From Pseudomonas pharyngis (GTDB taxonomy: Bacteria > Pseudomonadota > Gammaproteobacteria > Pseudomonadales > Pseudomonadaceae): a stretch of DNA of 64,000 bases. How positions within the stretch are numbered: the first letter of the stretch is position 1; the number at the start of each line of letters is the position of its first letter. A model generated the notes under the pieces. The model did not search any database and was not told where the DNA came from. It worked only from the letters and a program-made list of their open reading frames with translations. This document shows positions 15,622 through 24,557 of this stretch, piece by piece. The translations under genes and the position numbers were made by a program. Where the stretch lies: contig NZ_BQID01000007.1 in NCBI RefSeq assembly GCF_021602345.1, positions 248,001 through 312,000 of the forward strand, written 5' to 3'.

Positions 15622-17037
15622 ATGAAACTGAGCAATACCGCGATACTGGCCTTGGCCATCAGCAGCATCACCGCCACGGCTTATGCGGAAACCCAAAGCC
15701 AGGCGTTCACCCCGGTGACCGTCAACGAGAAGAGCGCCCAGGCTGAAGCCACCGGCTTTCTCGAAGGCTCCACAATCAGCGGCACGACCCGAAACTGGTA
15801 CGCCAACGAACAACTGAAACGCGGCGGCAAGTTCACCTATCGCAAGGATGGTGTGGCCACCCCGACCGACCGCCGTATCAACTGGGTGCAAGGCACTATC
15901 GTCAAGTACAACTCGGGCTTCACCGAAGGCACCGTCGGTTTCAGCACCGAAGTGGCGGCGTACAACGCCATCGCGCTGGAGCGTGACCGCGAGAACCTGG
16001 CGGCCAACAACGGCGGCGCACCGGGAACCCGTCCAGGCGCGGGCAACAACCGTACCCTGACCCGTGAAGGCGGCGAAGCCCAGGGCCAGTGGAGCAAAGT
16101 CGGCCTGGCCAACGTCAAGGCGCGGATCTCCAACACCACCCTGACCGCCGGTCGCATGAACTTCAGCAGCCCGCAGGTCGATGTGATCGGCAACCGTCCA
16201 CTGCCATCGAGCTTCGAAGGTCTCGCGATCCACAGCGAAGAACTGAACAACCTGTCCTTCGACCTGGCTTCGTTCGACCGCGTGTCGCCGCGTACCGAAG
16301 AAAGCCTGAGCAAATTCCGCTCCGAATACGGCGCGATCGATGCCGAAGCCGACCACGTTCACACCGGCGGTATCTCGTACCAGCCGTTCGCCAGCCTGAC
16401 CACCAGCCTGTGGGGCACCCAGGCCGAAGACCTGTGGAACCAGTACTACTTCGGCGCCACTCACGTGCTGGGTGACAGCTCGGTTCTGGCCCTGACCACC
16501 GGTCTGAACTACTACAAGACCGTGGACGAAGGTAAGAAGAAACTCGGTGAAATCGACAACGACACCTACTCCCTGTCGTTCGGTCTGACCCACCAGGCGC
16601 ATACCCTGACCTTCTCCTACCAGGAAGTGAACGGTAACGAGTACTTCGACTACCTGCACGAAACAAACGGCATCTACCTGGCCAACTCCCTGCTGTCGGA
16701 CTTCAACGGCCCGAACGAGAAATCCTTCCAGGTGGCCTACGGTCTGAACATGGCCGAATACGGCGTGCCAGGCCTGAAGTTCAACATCTACCAGGCCCGC
16801 GGCTGGGGCATCGACGGCACTCACTACAAGGGTGGCGGCTACGATGGCGTGCAGTCGATGGACGGCGAGCATCACTATGAATATGGCATCGGTGCCGCTT
16901 ATGCGGTACAGAGCGGTCCTCTGAAAGCCACCACCGTTCGCGCGACCTACACCGCGCACCGTGCGAGCGAAAACCAGGCTGACGGCAGCATCAACGAGTT
17001 CCGTCTGGTGACCACCGTTCCATTCAACATCCTGTAA
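15622..17037 (+). CDS. opdP: OprD-family outer-membrane porin (OpdP/OccD3-like)
   Basis: The 471-residue protein has a signal peptide (TATAYA-ETQS, residue 22) and the OprD signature series: AEATGFLEGSTISGTTRNWY at the mature N-terminus, GTIVKYNSGFTEGTVGFSTEV, and a C-terminal beta strand ending in aromatic/hydrophobic FRLVTTVPFNIL. It is an 18-strand substrate-specific channel. Placement between dppA3 and dppA4 is that of opdP in P. aeruginosa, where it admits Gly-Glu dipeptide and related compounds. AAAGGAG precedes the ATG and a terminator follows. Confidence 0.9.
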   Translation: MKLSNTAILALAISSITATAYAETQSQAFTPVTVNEKSAQAEATGFLEGSTISGTTRNWYANEQLKRGGKFTYRKDGVATPTDRRINWVQGTIVKYNSGFTEGTVGFSTEVAAYNAIALERDRENLAANNGGAPGTRPGAGNNRTLTREGGEAQGQWSKVGLANVKARISNTTLTAGRMNFSSPQVDVIGNRPLPSSFEGLAIHSEELNNLSFDLASFDRVSPRTEESLSKFRSEYGAIDAEADHVHTGGISYQPFASLTTSLWGTQAEDLWNQYYFGATHVLGDSSVLALTTGLNYYKTVDEGKKKLGEIDNDTYSLSFGLTHQAHTLTFSYQEVNGNEYFDYLHETNGIYLANSLLSDFNGPNEKSFQVAYGLNMAEYGVPGLKFNIYQARGWGIDGTHYKGGGYDGVQSMDGEHHYEYGIGAAYAVQSGPLKATTVRATYTAHRASENQADGSINEFRLVTTVPFNIL

Positions 17038-17044
17038 AACCGCC

Positions 17045-17087
17045 AGCCGACGGCTGACTCAGTGACGAGTCGGCCGTTCGGCTTTTT
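17045..17087 (+). terminator. Terminator of opdP
   Basis: A 16-17 bp stem with one bulge (AGCCGACGGCTGACTC / GAGTCGGCCGTTCGGCT) and a 6-base loop, followed by TTTTT; it starts 8 bases after the stop. Confidence 0.85.
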
Positions 17088-17115
17088 GTCTTCAACCGAT
17101 TGCAGAGGGTTCTTG

Positions 17116-18711
17116 ATGAAAATGCTTCCCCTACGTGCGGCCATCGCGGCTGCGTTGCTGAGTGTCGCTGTCGGCGTCTCGGCCAAACCCTTGGTGGTCT
17201 GCACCGAAGCCAGTCCGGAAGGCTTCGATATGGTCCAGTACACGACTGCAGTCACTGCCGACGCGGTGGCCGAAACCATCTTCAACCGTCTGGCGGACTT
17301 TAAGCCCGGTACCACCGAAGTGATTCCGGCGCTGGCCGAGTCGTGGGACATCAGCGAAGACGGCCTGACCTACACGTTCCACCTGCACAAAGGCGTCAAG
17401 TTTCACACCACCGAATATTTCAAGCCGACCCGCGACATGAACGCCGACGACGTGGTCTGGAGTTTCCAGCGTCAGCTGGACCCGAATCACCCGTGGCACA
17501 AGCTGTCGAGCGTGGGCTTCCCGTACTTTGAAAGCATGGGCTTCAAGGAACTGCTCAAAAGCGTCGAGAAAGTCGACGACAACACCGTCAAGTTCACCCT
17601 GACCCGCCGCGAAGCGCCGTTCCTGGCCGACATCGCCATGGCGTTCTCCTCGATCTACCCGGCCGAATACGCCGACCAGTTGCTCAAGGCCAACAAGACC
17701 GGCGATCTGAACAACAAACCGGTCGGCACCGGGCCGTTCATCTTCCAGCGCTATAACAAGGACGCCCAGGTACGCTTCAAGGCCAACCCGGACTATTTCC
17801 GTGGCAAGCCGCCGGCTGACGCGCTGATCCTGGCGATCGCCACCGACAACAACGTGCGCTTGCAGAAACTCAAGGCCAACGAGTGCCAGATCGCGCTGTA
17901 CCCGAAACCGGATGACATCCCGAGCATCAAGAAAGACAGCAACCTGAAAGTCGATGAAATGGACGCGATGACCGTCTCGTACATCGCCATGAACACCCAG
18001 CACAAGTACATCAGCGACGTGCGGGTGCGCAAAGCGATCGACATCGCCTTCGACAAGGAAGCCTACGTCAACGCCCTGTTCGGCAAAGGCAACGCCAGCG
18101 TGGCGGTCAACCCGTACCCGCCGACCCTGCTGGGCTACAACCACGAGCTGAAAAACCCGCCACGTGACCTCGACAAGGCTCGTGCCCTGCTCAAGGAAGC
18201 CGGTGTACCGGAAGGCACCACGTTCACCCTGTTCACCCGCAACGGTGGCGGCCCGACCAACCCGAACCCGATGCTCGGCGCGCAGATGATGCAGGCCGAC
18301 CTGGCGAAAGTCGGGATCAAGATCGACATCCGCGTGATGGAATGGGGCGAGATGCTCAAACGCGCCAAGGCCGGCGAGCACGACATGGTCTCGGCCGGAT
18401 GGGCGGGCGACAACGGCGACCCGGATAACTTCCTGACGCCTATGCTCAGTTGCGAAGCCGCCAAGAACGGCGAAAACTACGCGCGCTGGTGCAACGAGAA
18501 ATTCCAGGCCCTGCTCGACGAAGCACGGGCTAAAGTAGATCCGGCCGAACGCGCCAGGCTGTATGAACAGGCTCAAGTGCTGTTCAATCAGGACCAACCG
18601 TGGATCAGCATGGCCCACACCCGCATGTTCACCGCAATGCGCAACAACGTAGAGGGTTATCACATCAGCCCTCTGACAACCAATAACTTCGCCACCACCC
18701 AGGTGAAGTAG
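17116..18711 (+). CDS. dppA4: Dipeptide ABC transporter substrate-binding protein DppA4
   Basis: The 531-residue exported protein starts MKMLPLRAAIAAALLS (GAGGG upstream; the in-frame ATG at 17062 lies within the opdP terminator). The signal peptide ends near VSAKPLV. SBP_bac_5 family. It is the most divergent of the four (VVCTEASPEGFDMVQYTTAV; ends ISPLTTNNFATTQVK), lacking the shared QWSYD and PFGLxxFYGV segments. It directly precedes dppB, so it is probably the cognate binding protein of the permease operon, with a hairpin between that would favour higher levels of the binding protein. Confidence 0.9.
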   Translation: MKMLPLRAAIAAALLSVAVGVSAKPLVVCTEASPEGFDMVQYTTAVTADAVAETIFNRLADFKPGTTEVIPALAESWDISEDGLTYTFHLHKGVKFHTTEYFKPTRDMNADDVVWSFQRQLDPNHPWHKLSSVGFPYFESMGFKELLKSVEKVDDNTVKFTLTRREAPFLADIAMAFSSIYPAEYADQLLKANKTGDLNNKPVGTGPFIFQRYNKDAQVRFKANPDYFRGKPPADALILAIATDNNVRLQKLKANECQIALYPKPDDIPSIKKDSNLKVDEMDAMTVSYIAMNTQHKYISDVRVRKAIDIAFDKEAYVNALFGKGNASVAVNPYPPTLLGYNHELKNPPRDLDKARALLKEAGVPEGTTFTLFTRNGGGPTNPNPMLGAQMMQADLAKVGIKIDIRVMEWGEMLKRAKAGEHDMVSAGWAGDNGDPDNFLTPMLSCEAAKNGENYARWCNEKFQALLDEARAKVDPAERARLYEQAQVLFNQDQPWISMAHTRMFTAMRNNVEGYHISPLTTNNFATTQVK

Positions 18712-18722
18712 ATAAGAAAACT

Positions 18723-18752
18723 CCCGGTTTCCCTGACCCCAGGGAAACCGGG
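18723..18752 (+). promoter_or_regulatory. Intercistronic hairpin dppA4-dppB
   Basis: A perfect 12-bp stem (CCCGGTTTCCCT / AGGGAAACCGGG) with a 6-base loop and no T run. In binding-protein/permease operons such hairpins typically protect the upstream message or partly attenuate, giving more binding protein than permease. Confidence 0.7.
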
Positions 18753-18785
18753 CACGCCTAACCGGCTGATGAGGTACCACACACG

Positions 18786-19796
18786 ATGTTTAGTTTTATT
18801 GCCCGCCGACTGGGGTTATTGATCCCCACGTTTTTCGGCATCACCTTGCTGACTTTCGCGTTGATTCGCATGATTCCCGGCGACCCCGTGGAAGTGATGA
18901 TGGGCGAACGTCGGGTCGACCCCGAAATGCACGCTCAGGCAATGGAACGCCTCGGTCTGAACAAACCGCTGTACGCCCAGTACCTGGACTACATCGGCAA
19001 ACTGGCCCACGGCGACCTCGGCGAATCCCTGCGCACCCGTGAGAGCGTATGGACCGAGTTCACCTCCCTCTTCCCGGCGACCCTGGAACTGTCCATGGCC
19101 GCCCTGCTGTTCGCTGGCATCCTGGGCCTGTTGGCCGGGGTGATCGCGGCTCTCAAGCGAGGATCCCTGTTCGACCACGGGGTGATGGGCATCTCCCTCG
19201 CGGGTTACTCGATGCCGATCTTCTGGTGGGGCCTGATCCTCATCATGTTCTTCTCGGTGAGCCTGGGCTGGACCCCGGTGTCCGGGCGGATCGACCTGCT
19301 CTACGACATCGAGCCGCGCACCGGCTTCATGCTGATTGACACCCTGCTGGCCGATGACATGGGCGCGTTCCTCGATGCCCTGCACCACCTGATCCTGCCG
19401 GCCATCGTGCTGGGCACCATTCCGCTGGCGGTGATCGCGCGGATGACCCGTTCGTCGATGCTCGAAGTGCTGCGTGAAGACTACATCCGTACCGCCAGGG
19501 CCAAAGGCCTGTCGCCGTCGCGCGTGGTGTTCGTCCACGGCCTGCGCAACGCGCTGATTCCGGTGCTGACCGTGGTCGGCCTGCAGGTCGGCACTCTGCT
19601 GGCCGGTGCGGTCCTGACCGAAACCATCTTCTCCTGGCCCGGCATCGGTAAATGGCTGATCGAAGCCATCGGCGCCCGGGACTACCCGGTTGTGCAAAAC
19701 GGCATCCTGTTAATCGCCTGCCTGGTGATTCTGGTCAACTTCGTGGTGGACATCCTCTACGGCTTTGCCAACCCACGCATCCGTCATCAGCGCTGA
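18786..19796 (+). CDS. dppB: Dipeptide ABC transporter permease DppB
   Basis: A 336-residue inner-membrane protein with about six hydrophobic segments and the N-terminal DppB/OppB signature (FIARRLGLLIPTFFGITLLTF, MIPGDPV). The cytoplasmic EAA loop EDYIRTARAKGLSPSRVVF contacts the ATPases DppD/DppF. Length matches the family. First gene of dppBCDF, with dppC beginning 11 bases after the stop. The second copy of the binding-protein-dependent transport domain is in DppC. Confidence 0.95.
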   Translation: MFSFIARRLGLLIPTFFGITLLTFALIRMIPGDPVEVMMGERRVDPEMHAQAMERLGLNKPLYAQYLDYIGKLAHGDLGESLRTRESVWTEFTSLFPATLELSMAALLFAGILGLLAGVIAALKRGSLFDHGVMGISLAGYSMPIFWWGLILIMFFSVSLGWTPVSGRIDLLYDIEPRTGFMLIDTLLADDMGAFLDALHHLILPAIVLGTIPLAVIARMTRSSMLEVLREDYIRTARAKGLSPSRVVFVHGLRNALIPVLTVVGLQVGTLLAGAVLTETIFSWPGIGKWLIEAIGARDYPVVQNGILLIACLVILVNFVVDILYGFANPRIRHQR

Positions 19797-19807
19797 GGTC
19801 AATACCC

Positions 19808-20734
19808 ATGAGCACTCCAACTTCCTCAGTAGTCACCGCCGCCACCGCCGTGGATCAAAGTCTGCTGTACCCGTCACCGTACAAAGAGTTCTGGCAGGCT
19901 TTCGCCAAGAACAAGGGCGCCGTCGCCGGCCTGCTGTTCATGCTGCTGGTGATTTTCTGCGCGATCTTCGCGCCGTGGGTCGCCCCGCATAACCCGAGCG
20001 AGCAATACCGTGACTTCCTGCTGACGCCGCCGGCGTGGCTCGAAGGCGGTCAGATGCAATTCCTGCTCGGCACCGATGAACTGGGTCGCGACCTGCTGTC
20101 GCGTCTGATCCAGGGTTCGCGCCTGTCGCTGCTGATCGGTCTGTCGTCGGTGGTGATGTCGCTGATCCCGGGGATCCTGCTGGGTCTGTTCGCCGGTTTC
20201 TTCCCGAAAGTGGTCGGCCCGACCATCATGCGTCTGATGGACATCATGCTGGCCCTGCCGTCGCTGCTGCTGGCCGTGGCCATCGTCGCCATCCTCGGCC
20301 CTGGCCTGATCAACACCGTGATCGCGATTGCCGTGGTGTCCTTGCCGTCCTACGTGCGTCTGACCCGTGCCGCCGTGATGGGTGAGCTGAACCGCGACTA
20401 CGTGACCGCCGCGCGCCTGGCCGGTGCCGGTCTGCCACGCCTGATGTTCATCACCGTGCTGCCGAACTGCATGGCACCGCTGATCGTTCAGGCGACCCTG
20501 AGCTTCTCCTCGGCGATCCTCGATGCCGCCGCCCTGGGCTTCCTCGGCCTCGGCGTCCAGCCGCCAACCCCTGAGTGGGGCACCATGCTGGCTTCGGCCC
20601 GCGACTACATCGAACGCGCCTGGTGGGTGGTGAGTCTGCCTGGTTTGACCATTTTGCTCAGCGTGCTGGCAATCAACTTGATGGGCGACGGCCTGCGCGA
20701 TGCGCTGGACCCGAAACTCAAGAACGCCGCCTGA
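19808..20734 (+). CDS. dppC: Dipeptide ABC transporter permease DppC
   Basis: The 308-residue permease begins [17 protein letters not shown], with GAGGT about 8 bases upstream; an upstream in-frame start at 19652 is inside dppB and rejected. It has a cytoplasmic N-terminal segment, about six membrane helices, the family mark [16 protein letters not shown] and the EAA loop [19 protein letters not shown]. It pairs with DppB to form the channel. Confidence 0.95.
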   Translation: MSTPTSSVVTAATAVDQSLLYPSPYKEFWQAFAKNKGAVAGLLFMLLVIFCAIFAPWVAPHNPSEQYRDFLLTPPAWLEGGQMQFLLGTDELGRDLLSRLIQGSRLSLLIGLSSVVMSLIPGILLGLFAGFFPKVVGPTIMRLMDIMLALPSLLLAVAIVAILGPGLINTVIAIAVVSLPSYVRLTRAAVMGELNRDYVTAARLAGAGLPRLMFITVLPNCMAPLIVQATLSFSSAILDAAALGFLGLGVQPPTPEWGTMLASARDYIERAWWVVSLPGLTILLSVLAINLMGDGLRDALDPKLKNAA

Positions 20735-20744
20735 GGAGATTCCC

Positions 20745-21713
20745 ATGTCACTGTTAGAAATCAAGAATCTCAACGTTCGCTTCGGCGACAAGAACGCCAC
20801 CCCGGTCGTCGACGGCCTCGACCTGAAAGTCGACAAGGGCGAAGTCCTGGCGATCGTGGGCGAGTCGGGTTCCGGCAAGTCCGTGACCATGATGGCGCTG
20901 ATGGGCCTGATCGAGCACCCGGGGATCGTCACCGCCGATTCGCTGAGCTTCGACGGCAAGAACATGCTCAAGCTGAACAACCGCCAGCGTCGGCAGATCG
21001 TCGGCAAAGACCTGGCGATGGTGTTCCAGGACCCGATGACCGCGCTGAACCCGAGCTACACCGTCGGTTTCCAGATCGAAGAAGTGCTGCGCCTGCACCT
21101 GAAAATGTCCGGCAAGCAAGCGCGCAAGCGTGCGATCGAACTGCTGGAAAAAGTCGAAATCCCGGGTGCCGCCAGCCGTATGGATGCCTACCCGCATCAA
21201 CTGTCCGGCGGCATGAGCCAGCGTGTGGCAATTGCCATGGCGATTGCCGGCGAGCCGAAACTGCTGATCGCCGACGAGCCGACCACCGCACTCGACGTAA
21301 CGATTCAGGCGCAGATCATGGACCTGCTGCTGGCGTTGCAGAAAGAGCAGAACATGGGCCTGGTGCTGATCACCCACGACCTCGCCGTGGTGGCCGAAAC
21401 CGCTCAGCGCGTGTGCGTGATGTACGCCGGCCAGGCCGTTGAAGTCGGGCAGGTGCCGCAACTGTTCGACATCCCGGCCCACCCGTACAGCGAAGCGCTG
21501 CTCAAGGCGATTCCGGAACACAGCCAGGGTGCCGAGCGTCTCGCGACGCTGCCGGGCATCGTTCCCGGCCGTTACGACCGCCCGCAAGGCTGCCTGCTGT
21601 CGCCGCGCTGCCCGTACGTGCAGGACAGCTGCCGCGCGCAGCGTCCGACCCTTGACCCGAAAAGCCACAGCCTCGCCCGCTGCTTCTATCCGCTGAACCA
21701 GGAGGTGGCGTAA
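20745..21713 (+). CDS. dppD: Dipeptide ABC transporter ATPase DppD
   Basis: The 322-residue ATPase has Walker A GESGSGKS (39-46), Q-loop FQDP, signature LSGGMSQR (153-160) and Walker B LLIADEPT. The oligopeptide-type C-terminal extension carries four cysteines ([18 protein letters not shown]) of the kind that binds a 4Fe-4S cluster in DppD. GAGGAG precedes the start. Its TAA overlaps the ATG of dppF by one base. Confidence 0.95.
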   Translation: MSLLEIKNLNVRFGDKNATPVVDGLDLKVDKGEVLAIVGESGSGKSVTMMALMGLIEHPGIVTADSLSFDGKNMLKLNNRQRRQIVGKDLAMVFQDPMTALNPSYTVGFQIEEVLRLHLKMSGKQARKRAIELLEKVEIPGAASRMDAYPHQLSGGMSQRVAIAMAIAGEPKLLIADEPTTALDVTIQAQIMDLLLALQKEQNMGLVLITHDLAVVAETAQRVCVMYAGQAVEVGQVPQLFDIPAHPYSEALLKAIPEHSQGAERLATLPGIVPGRYDRPQGCLLSPRCPYVQDSCRAQRPTLDPKSHSLARCFYPLNQEVA

Positions 21714-22693
21714 TGGCCGTCGTACTTACCGCCCGCGACCTGACCCGTCACTACGAAGTCTCCCGTGGCCTGTTCAAGGGCCACGCCACCGTGCGCGCCC
21801 TCAACGGCGTGTCGTTCGAGCTGGAAGCGGGCAAGACCCTCGCCGTCGTCGGTGAATCGGGCTGCGGCAAATCCACACTCGCCCGCGCCCTGACCCTGAT
21901 CGAGGAGCCGTCATCCGGCTCCCTGAAAATCGCCGGGCAAGAAGTGGCCGGCGCCGACAAGGCTCAGCGCAAGCAACTGCGCAAAGACGTGCAGATGGTG
22001 TTCCAGAGCCCGTACGCATCGTTGAACCCACGGCAGAAAATCGGTGATCAGCTGGCCGAGCCGCTGCTGATCAACACCAACCTGTCGGCCGCCGAACGTC
22101 GCGAGAAAGTCCAGGCGATGATGAAGCAGGTCGGCTTGCGTCCCGAGCACTACCAGCGTTATCCGCACATGTTCTCCGGCGGTCAGCGTCAGCGTATCGC
22201 GCTGGCCCGCGCCATGATGCTGCAACCGAAAGTGCTGGTGGCGGACGAACCGACCTCGGCGCTGGACGTGTCGATCCAGGCGCAGGTGCTGAACCTGTTC
22301 ATGGACATGCAGCAGGAGTTCAACACCGGCTACGTGTTCATCTCGCACAACCTGGCGGTGGTGCAGCACGTGGCCGATGACGTGATGGTGATGTACCTCG
22401 GTCGCCCGGTGGAAATCGGTCCGAAGCACGACATCTATGCCCGCCCTCTGCACCCGTACACCCAGGCGCTGTTGTCGGCGACCCCAACCATCCATCCGGA
22501 TCCGGACAAGCCGAAAATCAAGATCGTCGGCGAGTTGCCCAACCCGCTGAACCCGCCGCCTGGCTGCGCGTTCCACAAGCGCTGCCCATACGCCACCGCG
22601 CGTTGCAGCAGCGAAGAGCCGGCCCTGCGCCAGCTCGACACGCGTCAGGTCGCGTGCCACTACGCCGAGCAGTTCCTCGACGGCGCGGCCTGA
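21713..22693 (+). CDS. dppF: Dipeptide ABC transporter ATPase DppF
   Basis: The 326-residue partner of DppD has Walker A GESGCGKST, signature FSGGQRQR, Walker B VLVADEPTSALD and a cysteine-containing C-terminal motif (GCAFHKRCPYATARCSS). Start by TAATG overlap with dppD. Last gene of the operon; two hairpins with T tracts follow. Confidence 0.95.
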   Translation: MAVVLTARDLTRHYEVSRGLFKGHATVRALNGVSFELEAGKTLAVVGESGCGKSTLARALTLIEEPSSGSLKIAGQEVAGADKAQRKQLRKDVQMVFQSPYASLNPRQKIGDQLAEPLLINTNLSAAERREKVQAMMKQVGLRPEHYQRYPHMFSGGQRQRIALARAMMLQPKVLVADEPTSALDVSIQAQVLNLFMDMQQEFNTGYVFISHNLAVVQHVADDVMVMYLGRPVEIGPKHDIYARPLHPYTQALLSATPTIHPDPDKPKIKIVGELPNPLNPPPGCAFHKRCPYATARCSSEEPALRQLDTRQVACHYAEQFLDGAA

Positions 22694-22696
22694 AAA

Positions 22697-22722
22697 AACC
22701 CGCCCCGTTTCCCGGGGCGGGT
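22697..22722 (+). terminator. First terminator after dppF
   Basis: GC-rich stem AACCCGCCCCG / CGGGGCGGGTT with a 4-base loop, directly after the dppF stop; only a short T run follows. Confidence 0.75.
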
Positions 22723-22738
22723 TGTTGATGAGTTGACC

Positions 22739-22790
22739 AAACCCCTTCTGCCTCGATTGCGCATCAGTCGAGAAAGAAGGGGTTTTCTTT
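22739..22790 (+). terminator. Second terminator after dppF
   Basis: Stem AAACCCCTTCT / AGAAGGGGTTT with a 25-base loop and a TTTTCTTTT tail. Stacked with the hairpin at 22697, it should fully isolate the dpp operon from the minus-strand genes beyond. Confidence 0.75.
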
Positions 22791-22800
22791 TGTCCGGAAT

Positions 22801-23073
22801 CTACGTCTGGCTGTCGCCCTCATCCGGATCATCGGAGTCCGGCTCGTCGGTGGTCGAGTCGTCATCGTCGGCGCTGCCACCCTGGCCCTGATCGCCCGGC
22901 TCGGACTCGGACTTGGCCAGCATCAGCGCGCTGTGCCCCACCTGACCGCTGGAGGCCTGGGTCTCGTGATCCTCGCACTCGGCCCAGGCCGTCGCGGTGC
23001 CGAGGGACAGCATCACCATCACTTTCAACAGCAGCAAAACCCGTAGCAACCTGTTTTTCATAGCCGAGTCCAT
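22801..23073 (-). CDS. Small exported acidic protein (90 aa)
   Basis: An N-terminal hydrophobic signal (LLRVLLLLKVMVMLSLGTATAWA, cleavage near residue 31) is followed by a short mature chain that ends in an almost wholly acidic/Ser/Gly tail (SADDDDSTTDEPDSDDPDEGD). There is one Cys. ATG at 23073 (MDSAMKNR) or 23061 (MKNR) is possible; ribosome sites are weak. The tail could bind cations. No family recognised. Confidence 0.6.
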   Translation of the reverse strand: MDSAMKNRLLRVLLLLKVMVMLSLGTATAWAECEDHETQASSGQVGHSALMLAKSESEPGDQGQGGSADDDDSTTDEPDSDDPDEGDSQT

Positions 23074-23221
23074 CCTGTTCCAGGTGAGAAATTCATGCTG
23101 ACCTGACGCTGATTGAAATCTAGTTCCGATCCGCCGGGTTCACCAGATAGGACGCTGACCCATGCCCGGAAATGCCATGCGTGGACAGACCGCTTTCGAA
23201 TAACGCTCATAACCGGATCGG

Positions 23222-24430
23222 CTAAGCGTCTGCACCTTGCTTGGCTCGAATGCGCGTTGCCTGATAAATCAGCGGCACTGACAGCAAGGCCAGCACGGCA
23301 CTCGCCAGCCAGACACTGTGACCGCCGAACTGGCCATAGAGCTGCCCACCCAGCACCGGCGACAGCAGCGAACTCGCACTCCAGGCCATGAAAAACAGAC
23401 CAAAATAGCGACCGCTTTTTCCGGTTTGCGCATGCTGCATCACCAGCACGTTCAACGGTGGCATGAACAACGCCTCCCCCAGCGTCCAGATCACGGTCGA
23501 GAGGCAGGCATAAAACAACCCGGAACCCAGCGGCAACATGCCGAGTCCGACCGCCAGCAGCACACAACCGGCGATCAATGGCCGACGCGCGCCCCAGCGC
23601 TCCCCCCAGTGCGACATGGGAATCTGCAGCGCCACCACCAGAATCGCATTGATCGCGAACTGCCAGCCGATGGCCTCGGTGCTCAAACGGTAATAGTCGC
23701 GAAGATAGTTGCCCAAGGTGCTGTAGACCGTGTCGAACGCCATGCCAAGAAGGACGGTCGCCGCCAGCAGCCAGAGGAAGGGTTTGTCGCGATAGGGAAG
23801 GCCCGAACTCGATTGCGCCTGTGGCGCCTCGTCAGCGATCAGCACCGGCCGGCGCCAGGTCGTGCGGACAAACCAGAGCAACGCCAGCAGCGTGAGCCCG
23901 GCGCTGATGAAAAACACCCAGCGAAAATCCACCTGTGCCAGAACACCGCCCGCCACACCGGCAGCGGCCATCCCGAGGTTCCGGGCAATGCGACTCAAGG
24001 CCTGCGCCCGTGGGCGCTGCGCAACCTCGCAATACTCCATGATCAGTCGCTGATGCAGGGTGCGGATCGCCCCATCGAGAGTGCCGCTGAGCAACAGCAA
24101 CCCGGCCAGGAATGGCACTTGCGTGACCAGCCCCAGCAAGACCAGAACCCAAGCAGAGACAAAGAACAGCGCCGCCGTCAGTCGCGCCGTGCGGACGTGG
24201 TCACTGAGCCATCCGCCGAGCATCGAGCCGATCAGCAGACCACCGCCATACGCCGACAGCAGCCAGCCGACCGTTTCGATCGCCAGCCCCAACTCTTGCC
24301 GCAAGTACAACGCCATGAACAGCTTGACCATGCTGCTCAGGCGATTGATGAAAAGCAGCGCCGCCAGCACCCAGGCCATCAGGCTGAAATAGCCGTTGGG
24401 CCGAAGCAGATGAGCGAGCCTCCCTGTCAT
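23222..24430 (-). CDS. MFS transporter
   Basis: The 402-residue inner-membrane protein has about 12 hydrophobic segments. The MFS loop motif between helices 2 and 3 is GSMLGGWLSDHVRTAR, and a related loop sits between helices 8 and 9 (SHWGERWGARRPL). The start has GGGAG upstream; a longer frame from 24550 overlaps the prfC terminator and is rejected. The layout resembles drug/H+ antiporter families with 12 helices; the substrate is unknown. It stands alone, downstream of prfC on the same strand but separated by a strong terminator. Confidence 0.85.
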   Translation of the reverse strand: MTGRLAHLLRPNGYFSLMAWVLAALLFINRLSSMVKLFMALYLRQELGLAIETVGWLLSAYGGGLLIGSMLGGWLSDHVRTARLTAALFFVSAWVLVLLGLVTQVPFLAGLLLLSGTLDGAIRTLHQRLIMEYCEVAQRPRAQALSRIARNLGMAAAGVAGGVLAQVDFRWVFFISAGLTLLALLWFVRTTWRRPVLIADEAPQAQSSSGLPYRDKPFLWLLAATVLLGMAFDTVYSTLGNYLRDYYRLSTEAIGWQFAINAILVVALQIPMSHWGERWGARRPLIAGCVLLAVGLGMLPLGSGLFYACLSTVIWTLGEALFMPPLNVLVMQHAQTGKSGRYFGLFFMAWSASSLLSPVLGGQLYGQFGGHSVWLASAVLALLSVPLIYQATRIRAKQGADA

Positions 24431-24503
24431 TCGATTGCTCCCTTGGTGATCGGACCAGACGCCTGCGCCCGACTTGAATGAGTTCGCATACTTGATCAAC
24501 ACG

Positions 24504-24537
24504 CAAAAAAAAGCCCACTGTTTTATCAGTGGGCTTT
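24504..24537 (-). terminator. Terminator of prfC
   Basis: On the minus strand AAAGCCCACTG / CAGTGGGCTTT with a 6-base loop runs into eight or nine T. It lies 21 bases after the prfC stop. Confidence 0.95.
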
Positions 24538-24557
24538 CGGGTGTCGCCAATCAGCGC

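Noticed and set aside
17131-18780. 549-codon frame antisense to dppA4
   Set aside because: Shadow frame opposite a well-recognised SBP_bac_5 gene.
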